Shown here: positions 39,801-48,839 of the stretch, in pieces
Layout: every line of letters begins with the position of its first letter
Position numbering within the stretch: the first letter of the stretch is position 1
NCBI RefSeq assembly: GCF_018863195.1
Contig: NZ_JAHKRT010000007.1
Span: 180,009-244,008 of the forward strand
Reading direction: 5' to 3'
DNA: 64,000 nt
From: Sphingomonas quercus
GTDB lineage: Bacteria > Pseudomonadota > Alphaproteobacteria > Sphingomonadales > Sphingomonadaceae
Made by a program: the position numbers and the translations under genes
Notes under the pieces: generated by a model
What the model saw: only the letters and a program-made list of their open reading frames with translations
Databases searched by the model: none
What the model was told of the DNA's origin: nothing

Positions 39801-40135
39801 GGCGGCGGATCGGGATAGAAGGGCTGGCTGAGATAGGTGGCCTTGTCCTCGACAAAGGCTTCGGCGAGCAGCCCGTCCACATAGAGGCGCCCGGGTTCGA
39901 TCGAGAGATTGTCCGGCGGGCCGGCGATCAGCCCGAGCAGGAAGGCGTCCGGCGTGGTCAGATAAGGCACGCCGACCGCGCCGAACGTATCGAGCGAGAG
40001 CAAGCCTATCCGCCGGCGGAGGATGTCGATCTCCTCGTTCCAGTCCGCGTCCAGCTGCACCCGGCCCTGCTGCATCAGTACGCCGGCATAGCGTTTCAGC
40101 GGATCGAAGCTGAACCTCGTATAGTCGCCCGTCAT
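36899..40135 (-). CDS. DUF6519 / right-handed parallel beta-helix protein of the eCIS
   Basis: A 1078-aa protein. The N-terminus (MTGDYTRFSFDPLKRYAGVL, LDADWNEEIDI) is the DUF6519 signature found in contractile injection loci. From about residue 430 the chain is a long right-handed beta helix: repeated GN/NxI/V rungs such as VSGNSFGR, VSENYIQMRG, IEDNLIV. This resembles pectate-lyase-like tail spikes. In the eCIS it may be a fibre or external appendage that meets a target surface. The ATG lies 19 nt after the tail-I gene. Confidence 0.85.
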   Translation of the reverse strand: MTGDYTRFSFDPLKRYAGVLMQQGRVQLDADWNEEIDILRRRIGLLSLDTFGAVGVPYLTTPDAFLLGLIAGPPDNLSIEPGRLYVDGLLAEAFVEDKATYLSQPFYPDPPPLPGGDALAYLEIWEREVTYIEDPALLDAALGGVDTTTRLQTVWQLRVDAAQGAACGMPVGKPASQGRLTTQAIAPPTPDDPCILPPVAGYRGLENRLYRVEVQTAGPLGTARFKWSRDNATIVSAITGIAISGTQTTLTVNRIGRDGVMRFRIGDWVTVTDDQRELMGEAGEMALVVDIVEDQRQIILDRALPTGRPFGATAADLAARHTRIHRWDQTASTNAIDADGLIATATGPIDLEAGIQIAFSTLSPGGEFNLGDHWVFWARTATAQIEILNAAPPRGITRHYVQIAAITGLGGPTPAITDCRPPPPKTGGGDRRPGCCTIVVVPGESIQAAVDALPDVGGCVCVKAGTHAIDRPIIIQRDNVTLHGESMGAIIVNRRGTGILALGNPVATRVHTLVMRHIEASSAPLVMMKGGEDSRFDDCVLDQPERGDGVGFLAASADGLVISGCRFQSPAIGVWLSGGCRNVTVSGCQFSLSLQVEAVATAAAILASAMRGPLIAEDNLIVGTANGIIVNDAPGGDAPASRAIGSRIARNRIGLAVRGAQARTYAIDTAAAGSVVSENYIQMRGDMLTGVRLCGSGSAARGNTIASAAGTPAFTLAVSAGEMAGNKLLPLERIAVTDNVCEGSQHGALLLGVARPRVSGNSFGRAADITGFGVAMLRVTDAIVDGNILAQPFAGIYALQGARNHVGGNRIDGGQLGIVVATEEAPTISDNRITGAAQGGIRISDVSQRCAVIANRVIRCGAAAPIATGINAMTVAGELHLDTNEVMDTGLPRAAGAATAPLAYQINGENILEARIEGNQVTYSSLTDRPVTGDDRALRMRGLMEIVTMLGDTRAVFGFAIQIANNRFIGTGARALVEIWQTQINDLIFGRFERVLYSGNHHGHFSPPIGAAAAGATVTLTGRHCSIMGNHVKATTPFPSWSLNDMEGPFIGNASQSGNSRRAAQMPNPEAAFNTNPF

Positions 40136-40154
40136 GGCGCCTCTCCCACCTGGA

Positions 40155-42425
40155 TCACGTCGCGTAGACCAGCCCGTAATCGAGCCCGAACGGCAGATAT
40201 TCGCTGAGCCGCATGCGCAGATTCGCCTCGCGCTGTGGCTGTTTCAGATGACAATAGACGCCCATTTCCGAGCCATCCTCTGCGCCGGTGGCGATCTCCG
40301 TCGGCCCATTCAGGGCGAGCTGGAGGAAGGCCGGCGCGCCATAATCCTCCGCGCTGTATTCCGGCTTCACGCGCTGGCGGACGCGGACACGAACCGCGTC
40401 GCGACCGGCCGGCGTGAGCGGGCCGGACAGCGCCTCGGCATCGTCGATGGCGCGGCGCTCGGCGAGGTCCGGCTGGCAGCGATAGCGACGCGGCGTGCGC
40501 GATCCCGGCGGCACGTAGCAGAAGCGGACGCAGCCGGTCTGGACACGCTCGGCGGTAACCGGCCCGTCGAAGATCGCTTCGGTGGCAAGGTCTAGCTGCT
40601 TGACACCGACGCCGCCGCGCAAGGTGGAACGTTCGATACGCGCGGGTGGTCCGGGGCCGCCGGCGGTCCCGGCATCCGCGACAGCGTCGGTCCCGGCGCC
40701 GTCGACGATGCTGTCGAGGATGACGAGCTGTTCGGCATGGCGCGGCAGCCGGATCGCGCCGGTGATCGAGAAGGCGATCTCGACGCGCAGCTCCTCATTG
40801 GCGAGCGCGCCCGTGGCGAGCGTCGCCACCGCGGTCAGCGACGGCGCGGCCGGGGCTGGCGCCGGCGGCGGATCAAGCTCGGCGACCGACAGGCCGGGTA
40901 GCAGAGTGCAATGGAGGATGCGCAGCACCCGCAGCGCACCCTCGAGCCGGACCTGTCCTTCGACAAGGAGGCCGCCCAATGTCAGCACGAAATCGTCGCG
41001 GTCGCCGGCGATGGTGAGGGGGCCGCCGAGGAGGAGGTGAGGGCGGCTGCCGTCCGCCGCCTCGATCGCCAGCACATGGCCGCTCGCCGGGCCGACATCT
41101 ATGGCGATCGCCTCGGCATGGGTTGCGTTGCCGTGGACGCGGATCACCGTGTCGGGGCCACCCGAGGCTGCCCATTGGCCGAGCGCGGCGGCGATCGTCG
41201 GCAGCGATCCGGGTAGCGTGCCGCTGGCGTCGACATCGAGGACCGAGAGGCCGGGGCCGATCCGGGTCAACCATGCACGGCGGCGATAGGGGCCGCCGCC
41301 GAGATCGGCGGGAAAACCGTAGAAATAATCGACAGTGACGCTGCCGGCGGGGACCAGCGCCGGCCCCAGCACGAGCCGCCCGCGTTCGACATCAACGCCG
41401 ACCTCGGCACCGGCGGTTTGCAGCCAGCTCGAAAGATTGCGGTCGCGGATCTGGTCGACAGGAACGGGCGCGCCGTCAACGAACACCATCAGGCTCGGCG
41501 CGGGCGCGACGTTGAAGCCGGGAAAGGCATCGAACAGGCCGTAGAAATCGCTGAAGCCGGGCGGCGGCGCGAGGGCCGGATAGCCGGCGATGTCGGCATG
41601 GAAGCGCGCAGGGCGGATCGGCTGGGGGATGTGAAGCTCGCCGGCGAGACCGGCTTCGTCGCCCTCCGGCCGCTGGCGGCTGAACAAGGGAGCGGAATTG
41701 CCGAGCGGGCTGAAATGATAGCGATAGTCGCCCGCGCCGCCGACCCGCCGCGCCGCCACGTTGCGCAGCGGATAGGCACGCAGCCGCCACAGGAAGAAAC
41801 CGATATTGCGGATATTATACCAGCCTTCGGCCTGCGCGGGCGGGCGCACGTCGATGCTATGGGCGATCTCGTCAAAGGCGCGGTTCAGCCGGTCCATGCG
41901 CTCGACGGAGCGGATGTCGGCGGTGCGCAGGCATTGCATGCGCAGGTGATTGCGCACCCATTGCGTCCATTCCAGCAGCTCGAAGAACTCGACCGCGTGC
42001 GCCGCCCAGCCGGTGACGTCGCGGGCCAGCTCCTCGAGCATCGGCAGCGTGCCCTTGCGGCGGCGATAATAGATCGTCTTGGCGACATCGGCGCGGCTGC
42101 GCAGCGCCACCGGCGGGTGCAGATTCGGGCCGGTCAGATCGCGGAACAGCTCCGCGGCGGTATCGCCGTCACGCACCCGGCTATCGTCGAACAGCGGCGT
42201 GGTGCCAACGAGATCGCCGATATAGGGCACCGCCCAGGGTTCGGCGGTCTCGACGAACGCATCCTCGTAAAGCTGGCGGATATCGCCCTCGACGATATCG
42301 GCCTGCGCCTCGATCAAGGCGAGCAGGGCGCGCAGCGGCTCGCCCTGCTCGATGTCGCGCGTGCGCAGATAGGCGGGCAGCAGGTCGTACAGCTTGTTGC
42401 GCGACTGGTGCGAATAGGCCGGCAT
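40155..42425 (-). CDS. Phage tail protein I-like baseplate protein with long beta-rich extension
   Basis: A 756-aa protein. Residues 1-230 are helical and match phage tail-I/eCIS baseplate proteins (LLPAYLRTRDIEQ, VPYIGDLVGTTPLFDD, RRRKGTLPMLEELARD). Residues about 390-620 form a beta-rich block with TVIRVHGNATHAEAI and GGLLVEGQVRLEG, like a short beta helix. The C-terminal 130 residues hold Cys-containing segments and end in GLDYGLVYAT. It starts at ATG 42425, overlapping the stop of the J-like gene (ATGA). The frame open above this start overlaps the J-like gene. Confidence 0.85.
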   Translation of the reverse strand: MPAYSHQSRNKLYDLLPAYLRTRDIEQGEPLRALLALIEAQADIVEGDIRQLYEDAFVETAEPWAVPYIGDLVGTTPLFDDSRVRDGDTAAELFRDLTGPNLHPPVALRSRADVAKTIYYRRRKGTLPMLEELARDVTGWAAHAVEFFELLEWTQWVRNHLRMQCLRTADIRSVERMDRLNRAFDEIAHSIDVRPPAQAEGWYNIRNIGFFLWRLRAYPLRNVAARRVGGAGDYRYHFSPLGNSAPLFSRQRPEGDEAGLAGELHIPQPIRPARFHADIAGYPALAPPPGFSDFYGLFDAFPGFNVAPAPSLMVFVDGAPVPVDQIRDRNLSSWLQTAGAEVGVDVERGRLVLGPALVPAGSVTVDYFYGFPADLGGGPYRRRAWLTRIGPGLSVLDVDASGTLPGSLPTIAAALGQWAASGGPDTVIRVHGNATHAEAIAIDVGPASGHVLAIEAADGSRPHLLLGGPLTIAGDRDDFVLTLGGLLVEGQVRLEGALRVLRILHCTLLPGLSVAELDPPPAPAPAAPSLTAVATLATGALANEELRVEIAFSITGAIRLPRHAEQLVILDSIVDGAGTDAVADAGTAGGPGPPARIERSTLRGGVGVKQLDLATEAIFDGPVTAERVQTGCVRFCYVPPGSRTPRRYRCQPDLAERRAIDDAEALSGPLTPAGRDAVRVRVRQRVKPEYSAEDYGAPAFLQLALNGPTEIATGAEDGSEMGVYCHLKQPQREANLRMRLSEYLPFGLDYGLVYAT

Positions 42426-45400
42426 CACAGCGCCTCCACGATCGTCAGGCCGATGTCGAGCGCGGGATCGGCGATATAGGCCTGTTCGGCGGCCAGTACC
42501 GGCGGCGGCGACGGCCCGTCGAACCCGGCGCGGGCATAGCGGTCGATCTCGCCCGGGGGCGGTGTCGGGCGCGCCGGGAAGATGCGGATGTGCGGCTGGA
42601 GCGGATCGGTGGTGACGGAGCGGATCGCGCGCTCGACCGCCGTCAAATCCTGATAGCCCTTGAGCTGGAAGACATCGACGTCGGCGGCGATCACCCCTTT
42701 CGCGTTCTGGAGCGCCGCATAGACAGCCGAGGCATGGGCGGCATGGCCGAGGGGCATGGTCTCGAACGCGAAGTGCCGGACCAGCGCATCCAGCGCCCGG
42801 GCCTTCACCTCGTCCGCATCGAAGGCCGGGTCGGCGACGATCTTCCCCTTCACCACCAGCGGCACGCGAACGAGATTGGCGATCGACAGCGGCCGGTTCG
42901 GGTCGCTCGCCGCGCGCAATCCGGCGTGGAGGGTGGCGAGCGCGGCCGCCGACAACCGCTCCCCGCCCGGCGCGGCGACGGTAAGGTGGGCGGCGCGCTC
43001 CATGTCGCGCCATACCCAGGTCGCATAGGCGCGCGCGACCATGCCGGAGCTCGTCGCCAGCCACTCGAAGTCCAGCAGCGACACGGCGCGGCCGAACACG
43101 CGCACCGTGCCCGGGGCGGCGGCGCGGGCGTCGGCCAGCACCTCCGGATCGGCGGCGCCGTCGGCGACGACCGGATTGGTTACGGCGCGCAGGCCGGGCG
43201 GGCGCTCCAGCGGCGTCGACAGCTGCCCGGCCCTCATCCGCCCGCCAAGCCCGATGCCCTTGCGATAGCGCGCGACGACGTTGAGCGCGCCGGACGGCAG
43301 CCGCGCGCCCGTCACCCCGTCGCCGAAGGTCACGATCGTCTCGCCCGCGTCCGATTGACGGGCGGTGTAGACCCGCTCGCTGGCCCTGCGGGCGAAGAAG
43401 CTCGGCGAAGGGCTCCACCGCTCGCCATTGACGAGAATCTGGAGCGCCGCGTCGCCGGCGATATTGGTGGCGGACGGGATGAACGTGACCGGCGAGCGCT
43501 GGAGCGTAAAGCTCTGGAAGGGCTTGCCGCCATCGCCATGGCCGAGCGGCTCGTCGGGCTGGGTCTCGCCATGGCTCGCCGCGGCGACATTGCCGAGCAC
43601 CACGGCATCGACCAGCGGCGCGGGCGGCGGCGGGCTGAAATCGACAATGAGGTGATCGGGCAGCCCGCCCGGCACCGAGGCGGCCGGGCGCGTGGAAACG
43701 ATCTTCGCGGGCAGCAGCCCTGCCGGCGAGCTGATCAGGATCTTGCGGTTCCTGGTCAGTCGATCGAACCCGGGCGAGCCTTCGCCGGCGCGGCGGAGGG
43801 CGAGGCTGCCGGTCGCGATCGAGGGCGGATAGGCGTAGGGCGCGAAGATCACGTCCTGCGGATCAAGCTCGTAGATGCGCGTTGCGCGGCGATCGGCGAT
43901 CGCGCCGAGCCCGTCGCCATGGGCCAGCCACGGTCCCCAGATGCCGGCGGCGAGCGTGCGCTGGACGATGGCGCCGTCCGGCCCCTCGGCATAGACATGG
44001 AGGCCGGCGGTGTCGCGCACGGCAGCGGGATCGCCGCCGACCGGGCCGAGCGCGGTCCAGCCGCTCCAATTGGCGCCGTCGCGGGCGATGGTCTGAAGCT
44101 CGGCCTTGCCGCGCACGAAGATGTCCACCCGGTCGCCGCCGCCGGCGAGGATTGCCGGCTCGCCGCGGCAGTCGCCGCCGAGCGAGCGCCACGCGCTCCA
44201 CTGCGCGCCGTCGAAGCCGCGGTGGATCAGGTCACCGGCATCGTCCCGCGCCACCACGTCGATGCGGCCCGATCCGGTGGAGGCGGCCGCCGGACCGCTT
44301 GCCAGCTGGCCGCCCAGCGGCGTCCAGTCGCTCCACACGCTGCCGTCCCAGCGGCGATACCACAGGCCCCGGTCATAGCCGCGCACGAACACCACGACGC
44401 TCGTCGCGTCGGGCGAGACCGGGGCCGGGGGCGATGCGGTAAGTCCCCCGAGCGGGAGCCACATGCCAGGGACACCCGCCGTCGCGTCGATGAACCAGCA
44501 ACCGGCGTCCGCCCCTTGCGCGAACACGGTGAGCGTCGAGCCGCGCAGCAGTGGCACCGGCGCGCTCGTCAGCACGCCCCCATGCTCGATCCACGGACCC
44601 CAGCTGCCAAAGAAGCGCCGCTGGCGAAGAGAGCGGCCGGCCGCACGCACGAAGAAATCGAGGCGCAGCGATGCGGTGGCGGTGGTGGCGACATCGGCGG
44701 TGAATTCGGCATCGTCGAGCATGTGCCAGCGGCGGGGCGACACGCCGGGGAAATCGAGAAACTGTGCCGCGCCCGTCCCCGAACGGGCGACGAGAAGGTG
44801 GCCGCCGATCGGCGTCGCCGCGATCGAGGGGCGGCCGGCGATGGTCTGGCGCAGCGTGGCGTAGGTGACGCTGTCCTCGATCGGGCCGAGTTGCGTGTGG
44901 CGCGTGTCGACGGCGGCGACCGTGGCGGTGCGCAGCCGCGGATGCTGTCCCGGTCCGGCATCGACGAGGAGCCGTGCGCCGGGCTGGAGATCGTCGATCC
45001 GCCCGTCGAGCGGGTAATCGCTGGTGAGCGCGCCGAACGCGCCGTCGATCGTGCTCGTCACCCATTTCGGCCATTGCACGGCAGGCGGACTGGCAGGGAC
45101 GAACAGATTCTGGGCCAGCGGCGCATTATGGCCGAAGAAGCGCAGCCGCCGGAGCGTCCGGGCGGCACGGGCGGCGCCCGGCCAGAGGAAGGGGGTCTGG
45201 ATGCCCGGCGCGAAGGTGATCCGCTCGCCCTCCGGCGCGTTGGTAAGGGCGGTGACCTTCTTCTCCTCGATCGCGCCGCGCCCGAACACGACCAGCCGAT
45301 CATCGACGGCGAGCGCGGGGCGTGCGGTGATCAGGCCGGTGGTGGCGCCCTGCTGGAACGCTTCGAAATAGGCGGGCGGGGCGAAGGCCGGCACGGCGTT

Positions 45401-45907
45401 GAGGTCGCCATGGGCGACGAGCTGTTCCAGCGTCTCGAAGGTTTGCGGATCCTCGTCCTGGCCGGGGACGCTCATCACCTTGAAGCCGGCGCGGATGCGC
45501 GCCTCCGCGCCGTCGTCGAGCGCAAAGGACAGCAACGTCGTCGCGGCAAGGCCAGGGCGGAGATGATAACCGATCAGCCGCACCTGCCGCAGCACCGAAT
45601 CCCGCTCGCGCGCGGTGCGCAGGAACAGCTCGTTGGCGATGCGCTCATTGTAGAAGGTGAGCACGTCGCCGACCGCGGCGAACAGCTCCATGAACGTCAC
45701 CGCATATTCGTCGTCGGCGCGCGAGGTGAGCCCGGCGAGGCGCGGATCGGAGACGATGTTTTCGAGCAGGGCCCGGCGGAAGGTGGCGAAGCTGCCGACG
45801 CGGAAGGAAATGGCGGCGAGCCCGGGGCGGTTCAGCGTGTCCGCCTGGGGGCGCAATGCCTGGGTCGCGCAGCAGCCGCAGAAGGCGAGGGATGGGGCGC
45901 CCGCCAT
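42425..45907 (-). CDS. Baseplate J-like wedge protein with inserted WxxW-repeat propeller
   Basis: A 1160-aa putative baseplate assembly protein. The N-terminal part (residues 30-350) and C-terminal part (830-1160; FGDGVTGARLPSG, WLATSSGMVARAYA) fit the gp6/J family. Between them, residues about 430-675 contain at least five units of ~45 residues with a WxxW(x)xLG signature (SWGPWIEHGG, VWSDWTPLGG, QWSAWRSLGG, NWSGWTALG, IWGPWLAHG), resembling PLL-type fucose-binding lectin propellers. It overlaps the next gene by 3 nt and starts 2 nt after the smaller J gene stop. Confidence 0.85.
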   Translation of the reverse strand: MAGAPSLAFCGCCATQALRPQADTLNRPGLAAISFRVGSFATFRRALLENIVSDPRLAGLTSRADDEYAVTFMELFAAVGDVLTFYNERIANELFLRTARERDSVLRQVRLIGYHLRPGLAATTLLSFALDDGAEARIRAGFKVMSVPGQDEDPQTFETLEQLVAHGDLNAVPAFAPPAYFEAFQQGATTGLITARPALAVDDRLVVFGRGAIEEKKVTALTNAPEGERITFAPGIQTPFLWPGAARAARTLRRLRFFGHNAPLAQNLFVPASPPAVQWPKWVTSTIDGAFGALTSDYPLDGRIDDLQPGARLLVDAGPGQHPRLRTATVAAVDTRHTQLGPIEDSVTYATLRQTIAGRPSIAATPIGGHLLVARSGTGAAQFLDFPGVSPRRWHMLDDAEFTADVATTATASLRLDFFVRAAGRSLRQRRFFGSWGPWIEHGGVLTSAPVPLLRGSTLTVFAQGADAGCWFIDATAGVPGMWLPLGGLTASPPAPVSPDATSVVVFVRGYDRGLWYRRWDGSVWSDWTPLGGQLASGPAAASTGSGRIDVVARDDAGDLIHRGFDGAQWSAWRSLGGDCRGEPAILAGGGDRVDIFVRGKAELQTIARDGANWSGWTALGPVGGDPAAVRDTAGLHVYAEGPDGAIVQRTLAAGIWGPWLAHGDGLGAIADRRATRIYELDPQDVIFAPYAYPPSIATGSLALRRAGEGSPGFDRLTRNRKILISSPAGLLPAKIVSTRPAASVPGGLPDHLIVDFSPPPPAPLVDAVVLGNVAAASHGETQPDEPLGHGDGGKPFQSFTLQRSPVTFIPSATNIAGDAALQILVNGERWSPSPSFFARRASERVYTARQSDAGETIVTFGDGVTGARLPSGALNVVARYRKGIGLGGRMRAGQLSTPLERPPGLRAVTNPVVADGAADPEVLADARAAAPGTVRVFGRAVSLLDFEWLATSSGMVARAYATWVWRDMERAAHLTVAAPGGERLSAAALATLHAGLRAASDPNRPLSIANLVRVPLVVKGKIVADPAFDADEVKARALDALVRHFAFETMPLGHAAHASAVYAALQNAKGVIAADVDVFQLKGYQDLTAVERAIRSVTTDPLQPHIRIFPARPTPPPGEIDRYARAGFDGPSPPPVLAAEQAYIADPALDIGLTIVEAL

Positions 45908-45909
45908 CG

Positions 45910-48465
45910 CTACAGGCCGCCCACGGCGATCAGGCGAAGGACGCCGTTTTCGGGAAGGCTCGCATCATTGTCGAGGCGGGCGATCTCGAACGGCGCCATT
46001 TCGATCACGCCGCGCGCCAGCTCGTCGCGCGGCGCATCCCAATAGCGCTTGAACATTCTCGCCGTGGCGGAATCGACGCCGTCGATCGCCTCGATGGCGG
46101 CATAGAGCCGCGACAGATAGACCGGCTCGCCGAACCTGTAATCATCGAGGTCGAACAGGCCGCCGGCCCGGTTCGACAGACGTGCCGCGACGGCGGCGAG
46201 CACGTCGCCCCGGAAATAGCCGGGCGCGACGCAGATCATGACCTCGATCTCCAGCGGCACATAGACGGCGGCGCGCACTGCGAGGTCATAGCCGGCGAGC
46301 TTGAAGCGCATGAGGTGGGCGCGCATCATCGCGGCGAAATCGGGCGCGAGTTCGGCGCCACCACCGGGCAGACGCCTGAGCTTCGCCTCGTCATGCGGGT
46401 GGATCGCCACGAAGATGGTGTGCCAACTCCCCGTCCAGCGGAAGGTGGCGCGCGCGGCGGCGACATCGGGATGGCGCAGCGCCACCTCCTCCCAGTCGGC
46501 TTCGGTGACGGCGCGGAACTGGATCGCGCGAAATTGCTCGGGGGCGATCTGGCGGACATGCTCGATCGTCTCCGCATCCTCACCGCCACGCCCCGGCAGC
46601 GGCTGGAACAGGCGGGTGACCGGCTGGAAGCCTGGCGGTGGCGGGTCGGGCGTGACGAGATGGACGAGGGATTCGCGCCCGATATTGCCGGCGGCTCCAT
46701 TGCCGATCCGGTAGCGGGCGACGACACGCGCGGCATCGAGCGGCCGGCGGCCATAGTGATCGTCGCCGAAACGCAGCGTCGCGGCGCCGTCATTGTCGAT
46801 CTCGGCGACGAAATGCTGGTCGTACACGTCGCTTTCCAGCAGGCTCGGCTGCGGCGTCCAGATTTCGTCGGGCTGGCCGGGAAAGCTCATCATCAGCACG
46901 ATCGCCGGCGCGGCGGCACTGGCCGGAATGTCGAGTTCGGTGCGGCCGAGCAGCGGCGTCCCGGTGGCGTCAAATTCCAGGGCGCTGGCCGGCGCCTGCC
47001 AGGTGAGCGGACCCGCGGCCAGCGCCAGCGAGGGCAGCGGCCAGCGGCCCGCGCCGGGGTCCGGGCCGACGTCGTGCACCTCGACCAGCGAGCGGCCATG
47101 ATCGGCGGGCACGATGTTGCCGCGCGCGATCGTTACCGGGCCGACGATCGTCTCATCGTCCAGCACGGCGGAAAGGCAGAAGGCCGAGGCCAGTGCATCC
47201 TCCACCCGCCACTCGACGCGCTGCAGGGGCAAGGGCGGGTCCGCCGGATTGAGGCGCGCGGTGAGCGCGCCGCCCGTCAAGGCATCGGTGAACGCCTCGT
47301 CCACAGCATCGGCGACGGCGGTGATGCGGACGACCTGCCGATGCGCGGGGTCGGCATCGTAGGGCGAGCCGTTGCGCGGATCGAGCACCTCCTCGAACAA
47401 CAGCCAGTCCCCCGGCCGGAATTGCGGGCGGACAGCGGCGCCGGTGCCGTCGGCGTTGGCCAGGCGATAGAGAAAGGCCTGACATGTGCCGGCCGCCAAG
47501 CAGCATTCGGCATCGCCCCCGCTGTGGATGCGCAGCTCATTATGCGCGGCGCGGATCGTGACGGCGGTGGTCGTCTCGAACACGGTGACGTCGGCGAGGG
47601 CCGGGTCGCTGTCGAACTGCGGCTGGATGGAGATGGTGGCGCCCGGCGCCGCCGTCTCGCCGATCAGCGGACGGCCGATGCGCGTCAGCAACCGCGTGCC
47701 GAGCGGGATCGGCGCGCCGCCCACCGCCTCGGTGGCGAGATGCACGAAGGTGAAGGCGTTGCGGCCCTGATGCATCCGGTAATCGACCAGCCGGGCATGG
47801 CGGGCGGCGGAGACGCGGTGCAGGCAGGTGTCGAGATAGCCTTCGGTGCCGGGGCCGGCATCCTGCAGATAGCTCAGATAGTCCCCGGCATAGGCGATAA
47901 GCTCGACGATGGTCATGCCGAGGTCGGCGGGCAGCCGTTCCTGCCACCCCGGATTGCGCGCGGCGATGAGATCGAGGAGCAGCCGCCGGAAGCTCTGGTA
48001 ATCCTTGGCGAGATAATCGAGGGCCGGCTCGATCAGTGCCTCGGGCGGGCATTCGACGGAGAGGCGGCAGTCGAACTCGGTGGGACACCCCGCCTTGAAG
48101 CTGAACCGCGCCTCCGAGCGCTCCTCGTCGATCAGCGGGTGAACCACCGACAGGATGTAGGTCGAGAAATCGCCCTCTTTGTTGAGGAACAGGGTCAGCG
48201 TCCGCGGGTCGACGACCGGCGCCACGCCGAGCACGCGGATATCGATGATGCGCACCCCGCCGAGCACCGCGAAATCGTCGGCGGCGAGTGCCGGCGGCGG
48301 CTTCAGGAAGGTGACGTCGAGCAGGTTGCGTTCGCCGGGAGGGGCGAGCGGGGCGCGACGATATTCGACGAAATCAACGCCGTTCAGCGGATGGGCGGGG
48401 TTGGCGAGGACGCCCGATCGCCGGTCGTCCCCGCACCAGATCGCGCCGTCCGCCGAGAGCGTCAT
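45910..48465 (-). CDS. Baseplate J/gp47-like wedge protein
   Basis: An 851-aa putative baseplate assembly protein of the eCIS. Family blocks include WQERLPADLGMTIVELIAYA, YLSYLQDAGPGTEGYLDTC, ATLRFGDDHYGRRP, AVTEADWEEVALRHPDVA and the C-terminal VYLSRLYAAIEAIDGV. Two J-like genes side by side is typical of contractile injection loci, where they build the wedge. ATG 48465 overlaps the gp25 stop; the open frame above it is in the small 98-aa gene. Confidence 0.9.
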   Translation of the reverse strand: MTLSADGAIWCGDDRRSGVLANPAHPLNGVDFVEYRRAPLAPPGERNLLDVTFLKPPPALAADDFAVLGGVRIIDIRVLGVAPVVDPRTLTLFLNKEGDFSTYILSVVHPLIDEERSEARFSFKAGCPTEFDCRLSVECPPEALIEPALDYLAKDYQSFRRLLLDLIAARNPGWQERLPADLGMTIVELIAYAGDYLSYLQDAGPGTEGYLDTCLHRVSAARHARLVDYRMHQGRNAFTFVHLATEAVGGAPIPLGTRLLTRIGRPLIGETAAPGATISIQPQFDSDPALADVTVFETTTAVTIRAAHNELRIHSGGDAECCLAAGTCQAFLYRLANADGTGAAVRPQFRPGDWLLFEEVLDPRNGSPYDADPAHRQVVRITAVADAVDEAFTDALTGGALTARLNPADPPLPLQRVEWRVEDALASAFCLSAVLDDETIVGPVTIARGNIVPADHGRSLVEVHDVGPDPGAGRWPLPSLALAAGPLTWQAPASALEFDATGTPLLGRTELDIPASAAAPAIVLMMSFPGQPDEIWTPQPSLLESDVYDQHFVAEIDNDGAATLRFGDDHYGRRPLDAARVVARYRIGNGAAGNIGRESLVHLVTPDPPPPGFQPVTRLFQPLPGRGGEDAETIEHVRQIAPEQFRAIQFRAVTEADWEEVALRHPDVAAARATFRWTGSWHTIFVAIHPHDEAKLRRLPGGGAELAPDFAAMMRAHLMRFKLAGYDLAVRAAVYVPLEIEVMICVAPGYFRGDVLAAVAARLSNRAGGLFDLDDYRFGEPVYLSRLYAAIEAIDGVDSATARMFKRYWDAPRDELARGVIEMAPFEIARLDNDASLPENGVLRLIAVGGL

Positions 48466-48839
48466 GACGCCGCCACCTGTTGCCGGAATACGTCCTGCTG
48501 GCGCTCGCCGGTATCGCGGCGGGCGTAGACGACGGTGATCTCGAACGCCGCGTCGACGATCGCGACCGTCACCGTCTCGACCGAGATGAGCGGCTCCAGC
48601 CAGCGCAGCAGCGCGCCGTGGATCAGCTGCTCGGCCGCCGCCGCCAGCGCGTCCTGTGCCGGCGCAAAGACGAGCTGACCGATGCCGCAGCCGAATTCGG
48701 GGCGATTCACCCGCTCGCCGGGAATGGTGAACAGCACCTGCATGATCATATCGCGCAGATGATCGTCGTCGCCGGTCACCGCGCTCCGCCCGCGCGCGTC
48801 GAACGCATAGGGGACGTCGAGGAAGGCGGCGCCGGACAT
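48462..48839 (-). CDS. gpW/gp25 family baseplate protein
   Basis: A 125-aa wedge subunit. The signature is DDDHLRDMIMQVLFTIPGER, then NRPEFGCGIGQLVF, as in T4 gp25 and eCIS relatives. gp25 links the baseplate wedge to the first sheath ring. ATGA overlaps on both sides show coupling with the 98-aa gene and the J gene. Confidence 0.92.
   Translation of the reverse strand: MSGAAFLDVPYAFDARGRSAVTGDDDHLRDMIMQVLFTIPGERVNRPEFGCGIGQLVFAPAQDALAAAAEQLIHGALLRWLEPLISVETVTVAIVDAAFEITVVYARRDTGERQQDVFRQQVAAS

Noticed and set aside
42590..46045. Very long plus-strand frame (1151 codons) in the eCIS region
   Set aside because: It is antisense to the J-like wedge gene and reflects high-GC codon bias; its translation is Arg/Gly/Ala-rich with no family pattern.
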